NCBI GenBank assembly: GCA_963971285.1
Contig: OZ020259.1
Span: 9,672,001 to 9,736,000 of the forward strand
Length of the DNA stretch: 64,000 nt
Direction of reading: 5' to 3'
DNA from: Astropecten irregularis
Taxonomy: Eukaryota; Echinodermata; Asteroidea; Paxillosida; Astropectinidae
Part shown: piece after piece, positions 1 to 12,469 of the stretch
Layout: each line of letters begins with the position of its first letter
Position numbering within the stretch: the stretch's first letter is position 1
Notes under the pieces: generated by a model
The model's database searches: none
What the model was told of the DNA's origin: nothing
Seen by the model: only the letters and a program-made list of their open reading frames with translations
Made by a program: the position numbers and the translations under genes

Positions 1-1263
<1,263 letters not shown>

Positions 1264-1383
1264 TAAGCAACTAAAGATAATCTTCTTGCATGGCGCCAAT
1301 TTGTAGGCCAATGCGAAATGACAAATGTAGGAAATTCGAAATATAAACTTATAACCGTAAATTTATCTGCATTTTCTATACAG

Positions 1384-1516
1384 GCTTTCAATCGTGCTTC
1401 CAACCTTCACACCCATATGCGGACTCACACAAATTATAAACCATTTGTGTGCCAGTTTTGCGGTAAAGGATTTCACCAGAAGATTGACATGAAGATTCAT
1501 TCCTATACTCATACAG
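1384..1516 (+). CDS. C2H2 zinc-finger gene, second visible exon (end of finger 2, finger 3)
   Basis: The acceptor is TTTTCTATACAG|GC and the donor ATACAG|GTAAGA. The 133-nt exon ends in phase 1. It completes finger 2 ([15 protein letters not shown]) and encodes finger 3 ([19 protein letters not shown]). The next exon restores the reading frame by supplying GT to make the linker glycine of HTGEKPHK. The splice site inside a finger is conserved-looking rather than a break, because both halves match the consensus exactly. Confidence 0.87.
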
Positions 1517-1882
1517 GTAAGACGAACGATAAATCTTTATTGAAGTATTACTTTTTCGCAAAACCTAAAAAAAAAAGAAGGAAAAATTACCGACATCATG
1601 GTAGTTCTAGATATCATTTTCTAATCAAGGTTTCTACATTGGTCAAATTCGACAGTAATTTCAGTCTATAATCTCCGACTGTGAAATGGCTACATGTACA
1701 TGATCAGTTTACAGTTGACACTGTGAGGTTTTTAATCTGTTGTCAGAAAATGAAGACGTAGGCCTACAATATACTTCCGAATGATCAGGAACCGGCAAAA
1801 TGTGAAATGATATATTTTATATAGCGCATGTGGAATTTCGCGTGTTTAAGTTAGCAGCTGTTTATAAATGCCCCTGAGTTTA

Positions 1883-2130
1883 AAGGTATAATACATAATT
1901 GGCAATGGTCACAGAACATCACATACACTGTCTAATCCAGCATGTACATGAAATGATAAGCCCGTGAACATTTTTAGCTCAATCGGACATCTGAGTCACG
2001 AGAAAATAGCGAAAACCCGACTAAACTGTTCATATAAAGCATAAAGAGTGGTTTTGATCTTACCCCAAGATCTAAACGGTTTTCCGTCTTTGTTTTACTA
2101 ATATCTTGAGTGTACACCATTTCAATTACT
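1883..2130 (+). repeat. Interspersed repeat copy (family also at 29999-30170)
   Basis: The block starting TTTAAAGGTATAATACAT and continuing through GACCCGAAAACC-type and GATCTAAACGG-type segments recurs in the same order at 29999-30170. It is inside a zinc-finger gene intron. No ORF is present, and I did not find clear terminal repeats, so the class is unknown. Confidence 0.55.
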
Positions 2131-2285
2131 ATTTGTGTTCTTCCCTTTGTCGTCACTCTTTCGAGTTTGGAGAAAGTCATACATTGTGGAGATTATGAAT
2201 ATACACTCTTATATACTTCGGTAAATAATCAATGTTCATGAAGCATTGGCATAATGTATATATTATTTGGATTATTTCCTACTAG

Positions 2286-2453
2286 GTGAGAAACCACATA
2301 AGTGCAAGAAGTGTGGGCGTGGCTTCAAACAACTAACGCATCTTACCTATCATATGCGTACTCATTCAGATATTAAAATGTACTCATGTACATATTGCGG
2401 CAAAGGCTTCAATCAGAAAGGCAATCTACAAGCACACATCTATGGCCATACAG
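2286..2453 (+). CDS. C2H2 zinc-finger gene, third visible exon (fingers 4-5)
   Basis: The acceptor is TTTCCTACTAG|GT and the donor CATACAG|GTAATT. The exon encodes the canonical TGEKPHK linker, finger 4 (CKKCGRGFKQLTHLTYHMRTH) and finger 5 (CTYCGKGFNQKGNLQAHIYGH), and ends in phase 1 like the preceding exon. This two-finger, phase-1 exon looks like a duplicated unit. Confidence 0.88.
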
Positions 2454-2651
2454 GTAATTCAGCAACTTTCAATCAATTACAGCCGGGTTGTAATAACTTT
2501 TAACTTCATAAGGCGGACGCTGTGACAAAAGATTACTCGTGTAAAAAGATGCAATAGTCATTTGTAATTATGTCCATAACCCCTATCAATTACGCCTGCA
2601 TTAGGCCTGTAATGTTTAATAATATGAGATATTTTTTATTTGTGTGTATAG

Positions 2652-2845
2652 GTGAACGTCCGTATCATTGCGAGATATGCAACAAAGGGTTCACTCTTGC
2701 AAGTACACTCAATACCCACCGACGAACCCATGCAGATAGGAAGCCGTATGCATGCCAGCATTGCGGCAAAGATTTCTACCAGAAAAACGCCCTCAGAAGT
2801 CATATGATATCATCTCATCCATACACTGGCGAAAGTTTGTTGTAG
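2652..2845 (+). CDS. C2H2 zinc-finger gene, last exon (fingers 6-7 and stop)
   Basis: The acceptor is TTTGTGTGTATAG|GT. The exon encodes the linker GERPYH, finger 6 (CEICNKGFTLASTLNTHRRTH) and finger 7 (CQHCGKDFYQKNALRSH...SH, with a longer H-x4-H spacing), then a short tail (PYTGESLL) and TAG. The protein ends 10 residues after the last finger, so the DNA-binding array is C-terminal. About 3' UTR length nothing can be said, because no clear poly-A signal stands out. Confidence 0.88.
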
Positions 2846-5800
2846 TAGTACATGTACTTCCTTGGATCATGGATATAATGATGACTTCTCTTTGAGTCTA
2901 AATATCCCGTGGACATTGTAGACTATGTCATGAGATAGATGTAAACTCGATATGCTTAATGCATCATGAGGCCTAATGTTGCTTAGCAACTGAAAATGAC
3001 CAACCCATTTTACCGGAAAACAGTAATTAATGTGAAGTCGTTGGATAAATATCAGTGATAATGCGCTAAACACTCATTCCTTTGCGTTTGCGTTGGAAGA
3101 TATTTTGCTCTTAAAATAATTTTTTTTCATACACGATTCCGAAGATAGTCAAACAAAAGAAATTTCAAAATGGTTGATGGGGGTGATTCATTGACTATTT
3201 CATGAATGAACAAAACAAACAAACAGAAATAGTTGAATGTCTGTCATTAGGGTGCAGGAAAACATTAAACAGCCACTCAGTTGCATGGTCCATAATTATG
3301 TCCAGTTTCGCATCTTTAGGGACTTCCTGCAAGTTTTTTTTTTATGTAATCATATCGACATATTGGATAAATAGTCGAGATGTACGGAATGTGAATGGTA
3401 TTTTTGTCGACTAACATGATTCTGTTAAACATGAGATTAACATCACTGAAGAAGTGCAAGAAACTAATAATAATGTCATTATGCTGTTATGTGGTGTGTT
3501 GGAAAAGATGTATTTAAACTGTATGACTATTTACTGCTGTTATGAAAAACAACACACTAAACTATACTTGTTCAAAATGATAACGACTTAATTTTAAACA
3601 TTTCGCTGACGATGTATACTACAGCATGATATACTAAATTGTACTTAAATTCCATTTTTTTTCTTTAAAGTGTAGGCAGGGTAATGTAAAGGAAATTTGT
3701 TTTTGTGAAACTCGTCCATGGATGAATAATTTGTGCACATTTTGTTCAAAGGTGATGTTCCAATTTCTTTCATTTTTCAAAAACATTTTGTCCAATTTCT
3801 TATAAGAAGGATATTTTTTAACTTGTGGTATTCAATATTTGTAACTCGTGGTGAACTGCGTATGATTGTCAATTCAAAACATGTTCCTATTTACATTGAT
3901 TGATTCTGAATTGTAAGACGAAGGTGAGTTGGTAAACCCTCTAGAACGTACGATGCGTACATTGAATGAAGAGCGGGAAAAGGGGTTTAAAGATAGTTTC
4001 CGTTATATTGTTTCGATTAATACTTCCAGCAATATTATTATTTGAGCAATAGTTAATTTAGACCCAAGGTTGGATGCTTGACAACTGATACGACCATATT
4101 TACAAAACAAGATACATGTACAATAATTAATTTACATTATTTTGCCACTTGACAATGTTCTTTATATATATTTTTTGTTCGATATTATTACTGAAAGTTA
4201 CCGAATAGAATTAAGAAATAATTTATTAAAACATTTTCAGGGGCATACTAATTCTATTCACACTCCATAACTCGTTTACCGTTTCGAGCAATTGATGTTT
4301 GCTTGGTTATTTGAGAATATTAGTGGTTAACTGACAACAATTTTTAAATTTACGTCTATAAAGGTCCCATTAAAAACATAATTTGCATTTATTCGATCCA
4401 TGTTATTCTTTGTAATTCCTTTGATTTTTGCTGATGACAACTGTTTTGGAATTTCGCCCATGCCTATGTTGTTTGGATTGGTATTCTCTCTCAAACCCCG
4501 GCCTCAAGTTTCGAGGAGAACAGCAGTAGACCTACGTGAAAGCTCCTTCATACCATTCACACTTTCCACTTACATTAATCTTACTTACATGTACATTGAT
4601 TATAATGAGTCACATTTAGTCTCTGCAAACAGAATACTCGTGAATCAACCAAACATTATTTTGATGTACAATAACAAATTGATGACATCCCAAATCACAT
4701 TGGATGTGCAGGGGACTCGTTGGAGCTGGTCATGGGCCTTTTGTGCATCACAGCTTGTTTCCACTGCACGGCACTGAGAAAATCATCCGATACGAGACCA
4801 TTTTTGCATGCATTAATCAAATAGTAACCCGACAAAAATGAGCTTGAAGCAAAACCCCAATCAGGCATTACACATTGTATAAAGTGCATTTACTTATTTT
4901 GACTACCCAATTCACAAGTGAATGGGGAACTTTGCAAGTGATATTTTGTAGGTTAAGAGACCCTATTCAAACTATATGTATGATGGAACGTCTGGCAAAA
5001 CCCATATCCCTATAACCGCTATACCACTTTCCATTGTTTTATTTTCGTAGCCGACCTGAAAGTAAATAAACCTCGGACAATTTAGGATTATTTTTGGTAA
5101 TTGATGCACCGTCCCCTCGCGGATTTTATTCTTTGACTTAACAGCTGCTTGCATTGTAATATTCGTGACAGACTAAGCCAAACTCCGAATGCAGTAGAAC
5201 AAAGATCAGTCAGCAATTGTGAACAAAGCGACAGCAAACGGCAAATCGATGAATTATGTAACAACTCCTGCTCTTTCTCGCAGACTTTAATTAAAAAACG
5301 AAAACGGAAGCCCTGCTTATTTCGGAGACTGTGTGCCGATCACCATTGAAATACATTGTACGCTAATGACTCGGTAAATGGCCACTGTAATCTTCAATGG
5401 ACGTGAGGTAAATGTACACATGTATTCATATATCTTTTCCACAAGGTGACGATTATTTAATTTAAACTGTGAAAAAACTCAGCATATTTCATAATAAGGT
5501 TATATTACAAATGCTGGCTTGAATAATTTGCGTCAGACTTATCTAATCAGTGTCTGACTCGCACTGAAGATGTGGTAATCTTCCATTTCATATAGAATTC
5601 AGACAAACTGAAGACAATTGAAGAATCCTATGAATCTCACCATGAGAATACATGTACATACCTTTTATTCAGACCGAACCAGCTACATGTACATGTATAG
5701 GTCAGGCCCGTATTCAATACACAACCTCTTCTGGCCTCTCACCTGCTAGGTATTATGGCGGCTTTGTACGTAGTTTGCCTTGGCATTTTGCTTCATTAAT

Positions 5801-6836
5801 ATCTTAATTTTTCCCTATTAAAATAAAAAAGAAAACTATTTCATTGTGCTGAAAGTAAATATCTCTGATTTCTACATTACATACTTGGTGTAGATTTGAT
5901 CGGTTACGTTCATATGAGTAATAATAATGCTATTATTCTTTAGTTCTGATCGACCGCACCGAGTGAAATCGTGAAAATTAAAATACAAATTGCAAGCTGT
6001 TCGTTTGCAGTATGTGATGTGCGTATATTGGCCGTCTATGTTGCATGTAATGACTTCTGCTGACACGTTCAATCAATAACGGTGTATCAAATGCATTGTG
6101 CGTCTGTGCGCTCTGACACCCTTATAATGGTACACTGCTTTAGTATTCAATGGCATGTTCTAATTACCGCGGGTCACGAGCCGGAAAATGAAGGGCCTTC
6201 AGAAACTAATTACACTGCATCAGTTTGAGATTGTTTGCTGTCCAACAGCAAGTTGCTTTATTGCCAACGGCTGACGAAACGAAGCTCAAGAAAACGTTAT
6301 GAGAACAGCTCTATGCAACATTTCGGTCGCGCACCCTGCTCATTGTGTACGGAAGACCAAAATCATACATGTGTTGAATGAATGAAAAGAGAACACAATG
6401 TACACAGAGAAACCAGTTTGATGGATGTGTGGATGTAAAGAAGCCATATTCGGGATGCGTACGGATTGATTTAACAAAGACTGCGATACCGGCAGCAGGC
6501 TGAATCTCAGATGAAGCCACGTCGTATGCAGCTTTTGTCTTTATATTTTGTTATGTCACCGTTGCATTTCAAGTTTTGTTTTATTCCAATGCAATGTTAT
6601 TCCGTTCCCTTAACTCGTTCCCTATCAATAATTTTATCCCTTTCAAATATTCACTTTTGTTACATTGAAATTGCAATATAACTTCAAGAATATAAGTCAC
6701 TTATGGAGACCACCATGATTAGGAGCCGATGAGTTACTTTCCCTGTCCGGAGTTAGTGTCCTTGTTTTGTCCCATCAATTTAAGTGGAAGTAACCTACAA
6801 AATCGGCGGTCTTTTCTCTTCTTTTTCATTAACGTT
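2846..6836. other. Intergenic, no gene recognised
   Basis: AT-rich sequence with several TACATGTA words (for example near 5650-5700) and short open frames without homology or codon structure. The left part is the presumed 3' UTR of the zinc-finger gene. No splice-bounded coding segment is convincing. Confidence 0.6.
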
Positions 6837-6945
6837 ATAGTGCGCCTCCAAGAGTTTGCCGACGTGTTGGCCAATCACCGCGCAAATGACCGATTCCGCA
6901 CATTGTAATTGGCCAAGGTATTGCAAATTCCTTGAGGCGCACTAT
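6837..6945. mobile_element. Short MITE, about 109 bp
   Basis: The ends are imperfect inverted repeats. The left end reads ATAGTGCGCCTCCAAGAG and the right end, reverse complemented, reads ATAGTGCGCCTCAAGGAA. A second inverted pair lies inside (TTGGCCAAT-like and ATTGGCCAAG). There is no coding capacity. A target duplication is not clear beyond TA-like bases. Confidence 0.7.
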
Positions 6946-7485
6946 TGTGAATCACAGGCTCGTATTATGTTGCAAAATGTAACCATAATGTTTTACTCTT
7001 CGTGTCATAGTTAACATAACTTAAGTGTTAAAATGGCATCATTAAGGTTGGGCGTGCAAAACCTGATTGTATTCTACAGGAAAGACCTTTTCACACGGTG
7101 AGTGAGAGAAATCTTACGAAAGTGTTATCGTGTGAAAGGACACCAATGCTTTATGGCAACCGATGTCCCTATTGGTGAATACTTGAAACATTTCTCAAGC
7201 ATGAGAAAAACTCGCAAGCCTGTCATGTTCTTTTTAGCATCGCGTGCAAATTAGTGCGACTGAGGGAGAACGTTGTAAGTTGGACTTTTGTGACATTTTC
7301 GTTTCTTATCACTTTAATATTTCTCGATATGGGCCTACGTTCTGTAACCGTACGCTAGGCCTATGGACATTTGTGTCACACCATGAGCTAAAGCAAATCC
7401 AGAAAAAATACACTCGCAAGCCGCTGTGCCCGCCGCTACGATGTCATAATTTGAAAAAAGATAACAGAAAGAAAGAAAAGAAAGA

Positions 7486-8063
7486 AATGCGAGGTATTTT
7501 TGAACGCATGAGGGCGCTGTTAGGTGTACAACTTTATTTACTTCCGGGGGTATGGTCCGGTTAATTGTCAATGGGAGACTTTTGACTAACCATTGTTAAT
7601 CATAAGAGGGCGCGCTTCACCAGGCTCGGGAAAAGTGTCTTGATTTTGTTGTCATTGCTTTTGTGCACAGAGTTTTTACTTTGCAAGCGAAGCCTATCAC
7701 ATTATTCCTCGCCAAACATCAGAATATAAAAATTAATTGTAAATGACCTGAATTTAATGTTTACAGAGTTTTTCTGCGTCTTCCGGTGAGTTTTTGGACA
7801 ACCGCCGTACTTACAGCGTGTAAAAAAGTTTTAAGGAGCCTGGTAGTTTGCTGCCCTCTATCGACAGCCCTCTCCAAAAGTCTCCCATTGAGCAGAGGTC
7901 ATTTACGGAAAATGTTGTCTTTTGGGATACGATAGAAGTGTATATTTTTACTACGACATGTACGAGTTGTATTGTGACACAGCGGTACACAAGAACAAGG
8001 CATTGTCAAATGACCCCCGGAAGTAATTCGAAGCGCCCTCAGGCGTTCAAAAATACCGCGCAT
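7486..8063. mobile_element. Foldback element with imperfect long inverted arms
   Basis: The left arm from 7486 (ATGCGAGGTATTTTTGAACG) is matched by the reverse complement of sequence ending at 8063 (ATGCGCGGTATTTTTGAACG). Both continue into GAGGGCGCT and ACTTCCGGGGGT. A second, inner inverted pair, CAATGGGAGACTTTTG near 7570 and its complement near 7876-7891, is nested inside. Open frames in the arms are shadows of this palindrome. Confidence 0.65.
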
Positions 8064-8116
8064 AGGTATCGTATGTAGGATGAAATAAAAAATACTGTGA
8101 TTTAAGCATGCAGACC

Positions 8117-8718
8117 TTAAAGGTAGTATCATACTTTGGTAAGAAACCCAAACAGAAATGTTCACAGATTTACGTATAACGTACAGGGTATGAAGATGGT
8201 GCCGGTAGAAACATACTGTTAAAATTGTTCCGCCTGAATTGGGGTATTTATCCAGAAATTAGTAAAACAACGACCGAAAAATAAAAGAGAAGATACATCA
8301 AGAAATACTGTGGCTGTTTTTCCACTGTTTTCTCAAAAAGTGGGCAACGTATTGGACTGAAATTGTCACAGATGACTGTTACTGTATCTGTCTTGATATT
8401 TTTGCCAATGCATCTGCATTTCTTTGATAAAAACCACCGAGTATCACATGCGCGGTTCTACGGGGGGGGGGGGGGGGCTGGGGGGGGCTGTAGCCCCCCC
8501 AAATTTTTGTCTAGCCCCCCCAAAAAAATGCAAGTGAAAAAAAAAAAATTCTTGAAATTACTGGATTTTTTCAGTAATTAAGCGCCAATTACATAAAAAC
8601 GCATTGTGTGGGCTATAATGTGCATGTTTTTCGACTCCTAATAAGACATAGCAGAAGCGAGTCTTAAAAGAAAATTGGCTCTAGAACCGCGCCTGGAGTA
8701 TCATACTCGATTAATAGG
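8117..8718. repeat. MITE-like repeat of the CATACTTTGGT family, split by a hAT MITE
   Basis: From AAGGTAGTATCATACTTTGG at 8117 the sequence is collinear with 42470-42840: shared blocks include TGTTCACAGATTTACGTATA, CTCAAAAAGTGGGC and ACAGATGACTGTTACTGTAT. The 42-kb copy ends in ACCAAAGTATGATATCATTA, the inverted form of the start, so the family has terminal inverted repeats. Here the right part is interrupted at 8447 by another element. Confidence 0.65.
8447..8695. mobile_element. Non-autonomous hAT-type MITE
   Basis: A 249-bp insertion flanked by identical 8-bp duplications GAGTATCA (8439-8446 and 8696-8703). The ends are inverted repeats: left CATGCGCGGTTCTAC, right (reverse complement) CAGGCGCGGTTCTAG. 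An 8-bp duplication and CAGGSGCGG-type ends followed by a G run are characteristic of hAT-derived MITEs. The poly-G/poly-C interior (8461-8521) can itself fold. It sits inside a different MITE-like repeat. Confidence 0.8.
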
Positions 8719-8869
8719 CCATCAGCAACAGTTCAGTGAGTCCTCAAAGTTCAAAGCTTTCTCCAAGTCCTGCGTGGAGGGTCTAGCCGTGTAAAATTGA
8801 GATGTTAATTTCTTGAATGGCCATTTTTAATTGAAGATGAAGTTCTGTTTCCTTTTCAAACTATAAAAT

Positions 8870-8985
8870 ATCTACTTCCGAACTGCTGTCAAAAGCCTGT
8901 ATTTTGATACCCGTTATTTCAGAATGGATTAATGAAAATGGAGCCGGAGCCTGAGACGGAGCCTGAGCCCCCGTTTCGTAAACGC
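8870..8985. repeat. Fragment of the GAGCCGGAGCC MITE family
   Basis: The segment ending in GAGCCGGAGCCTGAG at 8941-8961, with the preceding TTTTGATACCCGTTATTTCA, matches the reverse complement of sequence at 29190-29240 and parts of the complete copies at 29353-29593 and 38341-38549. Only one terminus is present. Confidence 0.55.
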
Positions 8986-9289
8986 CAAAATAACCAATGG
9001 ATTTCGTCTATAGACGTCTGTACGTACGTGGATACACCACTCATTAAGGTAATTATCGTAACTTGTATATCATTGCTCAGGGAGATCAAAACGCCCGTGA
9101 ATACATTTGAAATACCGTGTGGATTTCCACTCTTTTCTCAAAAAGTGGGCATGCATGCACCGTTTAGGCTAGGACTGGAGTTTCACAGATGAATGTTACT
9201 GTACCTATCTTTCTTGATATCTTTGTTTATGAATATGAAGTTCTTGTGTAAAAAACTTTGGTAAGGTGTAGGCCTACTACATTGCGGGG

Positions 9290-9760
9290 ACTTACTCACA
9301 CAACGGCATGATACGGCACGACAGCTCCATCGCATTGTGCTGTCGCTTCTTTCCATTTCCCTTTGTACACAAGCTTGCGTCGTATCGTGCGTCGCGTCTT
9401 GTCGTCGCCTTTAGCGTCGTGCCGTCGCGTCGTACTTTAAATTTTACATTTTTGTTCCTGCTAAAATAAAAACGTCGGCCCTTTCATCGCCCGTCGCGTC
9501 GTTCCGTCAAGCACTTACGTCGTACGTCCCGTCATGCAACTAATACGACGCGATGCGTGCCGCGAGTTGTCCCGTCGTGCGTGCCATCGTCGCCTTCCGG
9601 ACATGTTGTCCTTGTAGAATTGTACGAAGCGACACACGGCGCTGCAGGACACGACGCGTTATCAGTCCGTTGCGTAGTAACCTCCGACGTGATGCACGAC
9701 TTATCGCCCGTCCTCCGGGACGACGCGGTGGGCGACGCCGGAGTCAACGTTTTAACTGCA
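9290..9760. repeat. CpG-rich region of degenerate CGTCG repeats
   Basis: Short words such as CGTCG, GTCGCGTCGT and their complements recur irregularly on both strands, giving a strongly CpG-rich patch in an AT-rich neighbourhood. Overlapping open frames in all phases here have low-complexity Arg/Thr/Ser composition and are not genes. Its origin (decayed minisatellite or transposon) is unknown. Confidence 0.55.
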
Positions 9761-10369
9761 AAGTTTAAAAGTACACAGTAATAGAAAGGGGCGCCCTTTT
9801 AATTAGCTATTACACTTTTGTCTATGGGTATATACTGTACTTAGCCGTGCATTAAATAACAAGTGGACTAATGTCGGGAAAATTTTTTGGGAGTCCTATA
9901 TTTTTGTGCAAGGTTGAATTACTTTGAAATAGTTGATAAAGTTGTACTGCAGATCTATTTCCAAAAATAATGGTCAATCTAGAAAAAAAAATGTATTTAA
10001 AAATACTCTTAAGTTCTAAGACATCCAATTGCCTGGAAGATACACAGCTGAAATCTCAAATTTTCATTTTCTATTCAATTTGCTATTATAGGTTAATGAC
10101 TGAAGTGATTGAAAAAATTCCATCCAAAGAAAAATATCCCTAAAACTGGCAAATTGATTGCAGTGCCAGACTAAAAAATTAAGACCTCCTCCACAACGTG
10201 GCAAAAGAGAAGGGATTTCAGGGCCTGAATTAATGCAAACAGCTCAACGGTGAAAGTCCAAACGCTGGGTACCGGGTAACACCTCCCTCATATTTTGTAA
10301 ATGCTAAACAAACTCATGGAGACAGGGACAATATTACACTGTTCCTCCTGACATTACAAACAAACAAAT

Positions 10370-10690
10370 AGCAAAAGGTAAGCAGACCGCCAGGCGTTCA
10401 GGGGCACGCAATTCACCGGGATTCTTTCACCCGGCTTACCGGCTCCCATAGTACCCGTAGGCTTACTGGCAAGCCGACTACTGCATATCCTCCCCACCAT
10501 TGAGACCTTAGCCTGACATGCAAAGCTCTGAAGACTAAGAGGGAGAAACAAGGCGGCCCCTGGACCATCGCGGTGCCAGGGTCCGCACATGCCATGTTCT
10601 ATTCGATCAGAGAGTCGGGATCGGGGATCGAACCCAGGCTGCCGGAAGTCTGGGCTGTGTTACCATCGCCTATCCCACCGAGCCACAAGC
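10370..10690 (-). mobile_element. tRNA-derived SINE, minus strand
   Basis: Read on the minus strand the 5' end has an A-box-like TGGCTCGGTGGG (complement at 10674-10685) and a B-box GGTTCGATCCC (complement at 10624-10634), spaced as in tRNA-derived pol III promoters. A tRNA-unrelated body follows to about 10370. No intact cloverleaf is present, so it is a SINE rather than a tRNA gene. Body boundaries are approximate. Confidence 0.65.
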
Positions 10691-11026
10691 GTTGGTGGCA
10701 TCCCCGCAGTTTCTAAAACTATCTATAACATACAATTATTGACTGGAGTAAAACATTAAGAAAGAATAGTGTGTCACTGCAGTACAAAGTCGCATCCCGA
10801 ACCACTCGACCATGTCAAATGTATTGACGGTGGCATGGAATAAAGCAAATTGACTGAAGTGACTGTTGTCAAATCACTCCGGCGTGTTGTCTTTTCTTTT
10901 TTATTGGTTTAATTTTGAAACAGTAGCCTACTCAAAAGAAACATCTTTTTCTATGTTTCCATAAACCATTATTTTGGAGGATAACTCAGGACAGTTTTTG
11001 GAGCCCTGTAATGTCCCTTTATACTG

Positions 11027-11524
11027 ATATGGGTGCACCACACTAAATAGCTAAAAAATCAATGCTCCGAGCTGCATCATATTCTGTGTACCCTCAAATG
11101 TTTTTAAAATATGCGATTTGGGGGGGGGGGGGGGCCGTGCAATTAATATATTGTGTAATTATGACGGGTTATGACAACCTGGGGGTTCAGTGCTTCAGCC
11201 TGTTGTGACGACTTGAGAAATGTTGGCTTAAAATGTGGCCCTACATTGTTTTGAACGTGGAGGGTTGCTTCATGGAAACCGGCTGCAAGATGGTTTGGGA
11301 AAATTGACATTTTGGGGATGTTTTTTTCTTGGGGCAATTAGCAAAAAATCTGATCGGCTAACAAACCAAAAATTGAAAGGAATCAGGTAGATGACGGTTC
11401 AAGCTTTGTTTTGCATTATTGCACCAAACACTGAGAGACTCCTGGATGGGATTTTTTGAACTGTGAAGTTGAGGCATTTTACACTAAACTCAATGGGACA
11501 CTATTTAGTGTGGTGCACCCATAT
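11027..11524. mobile_element. TIR element A of a back-to-back pair
   Basis: It begins with ATATGGGTGCACCACACTAA (11027) and ends with the exact inverse complement at 11501-11524, so the terminal inverted repeat is about 24 bp and perfect. The 498-bp interior has no gene and includes a poly-G run near 11120. Confidence 0.75.
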
Positions 11525-11912
11525 GGGTGCACCCAAGTAAATAGTGCCAAAATCTGTCCGCCGAGCTCATGAATAAAAGTTATGCACTCAATTTATTTTA
11601 AATAAGAGAGTTGTGAGAGCTATGAAAATGAAGGATTGAAGAAATATGGCACTGGACCTCCTGCCTGGCTTCTTTGACTGGAGTGATCCATACCTTGTTT
11701 TAGGGGTGGTCAGTTGAGAATGAGTATATCTCAAAAATTCAATGGTCACCCTACCATAAAATGAAAAGAAAATGAAAGGTGACATGTTCCTCATAATTTT
11801 TCTGTGCAACTTGAACAGCTGTGAGAGTTTTGTCTATTTTTAAATGATTTTTGAATTTGGAGGATTTACCACTGTTGTCTATGGGAGTTTATTTACTTGG
11901 GTGCAACCATAT
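11521..11912. mobile_element. TIR element B of a back-to-back pair
   Basis: It begins with ATATGGGTGCACCCAAGTAA at 11521, overlapping the ATAT end of the previous element, and ends at 11912 with the inverted form (TTTACTTGGGTGCAACCATA). The terminal repeats are related to but distinct from those of its neighbour (CACCCAAGTAAATAG instead of CACCACACTAAATAG). Confidence 0.7.
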
Positions 11913-12279
11913 TATTACAACAGCGCCCTCTCTGACGAGTACCAGCCGCTAAAGTTCTTTTCGTACGATGGATGGTCAGAGTGTACGCGTGCGTGTGCAT
12001 GTGCGGTTAAGGACTAAAATCTGTCTGAATACACAAAAACCTAAAGAAAATGATGAGAAATGTTAAATGTATTCACTGTAATCTCGTTTGAATATGTTTT
12101 TTTTTCTGTGATAGAAAGTATACAAATGTAGGCCTATTGACAACATTTATCTCCAGAAATCTGGAAATTTCTTCTTCTTTTTATTGAATTTATATGTTAA
12201 CATTCTAGAGGTTTTTTTTTTCTTCGGTCGGAGCCCAAAATCTTGGTCAGTCGGAAATGAGAACCACAGTAAATACTGG
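11913..12279. other. Left flank of the Polinton, no feature recognised
   Basis: Host sequence with no convincing gene. Only T-runs and a GTGTGCATGTGC-like patch are visible. It ends directly at the 5-bp duplication that abuts the Polinton. Confidence 0.5.
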
Positions 12280-12284
12280 GGAGC
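12280..12284. repeat. Left target-site duplication of the Polinton (GGAGC)
   Basis: GGAGC lies directly before the left terminal repeat and again at 29185-29189 directly after the right one. Polintons usually make 6-bp duplications; the sixth base differs on both sides (G before, C after), so five bases are what the sequence supports. Confidence 0.65.
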
Positions 12285-12397
12285 AGTAGGGAGAGAATCC
12301 CAATGCTTGCCCAATTGAGCTTTCGATGTTCAAGTCTGGGCTGGGCATAATAAAAAAAATCGGAAAAAATGAAAAAATTAAATAATATTATTTTATA
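12285..12397 (+). repeat. Left terminal inverted repeat of the Polinton (113 bp)
   Basis: It starts AGTAGGGAGAGAATCCC and matches the reverse complement of 29072-29184 over 113 bases without a visible mismatch or gap. The AG start is typical of Polinton ends. The inner 45 bases are AT-rich and reappear, slightly diverged, at about 12409-12458, directly before the first gene. Confidence 0.93.
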
Positions 12398-12458
12398 CTG
12401 GACATGATAAAAAAAATCAGAAAAAAATGAGAAAATTAAATAATATTATTTTATATTA
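12353..12458 (+). repeat. Tandem duplication of the inner TIR sequence
   Basis: The AT-rich inner part of the left TIR (AAAAAAATCGG, then AAATAATATTATTTTATA) is repeated once in tandem with a few changes, ending 11 bases before the first ATG at 12470. The right end has only one copy, which directly precedes the polymerase start at 29055. The second copy thus gives the left gene the same upstream sequence as the polymerase gene. Confidence 0.75.
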
Positions 12459-12469
12459 TTATAAATAAG

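Noticed and set aside
7244..7571. 106-residue and 78-residue frames on opposite strands
   Set aside because: They lie partly in the left arm of a foldback element. They have no homology and no splice or start context.
9532..9781. Several overlapping open frames of about 70 residues on both strands
   Set aside because: They are a by-product of CpG-rich degenerate repeats that lack stop codons. The products are low complexity with no family resemblance.
12241..12284. Extension of the Polinton TIR further outward
   Set aside because: Outside AGTAGGG the two flanks share only GGAGC, as direct and not inverted repeats, so the element ends at 12285 and 29184.
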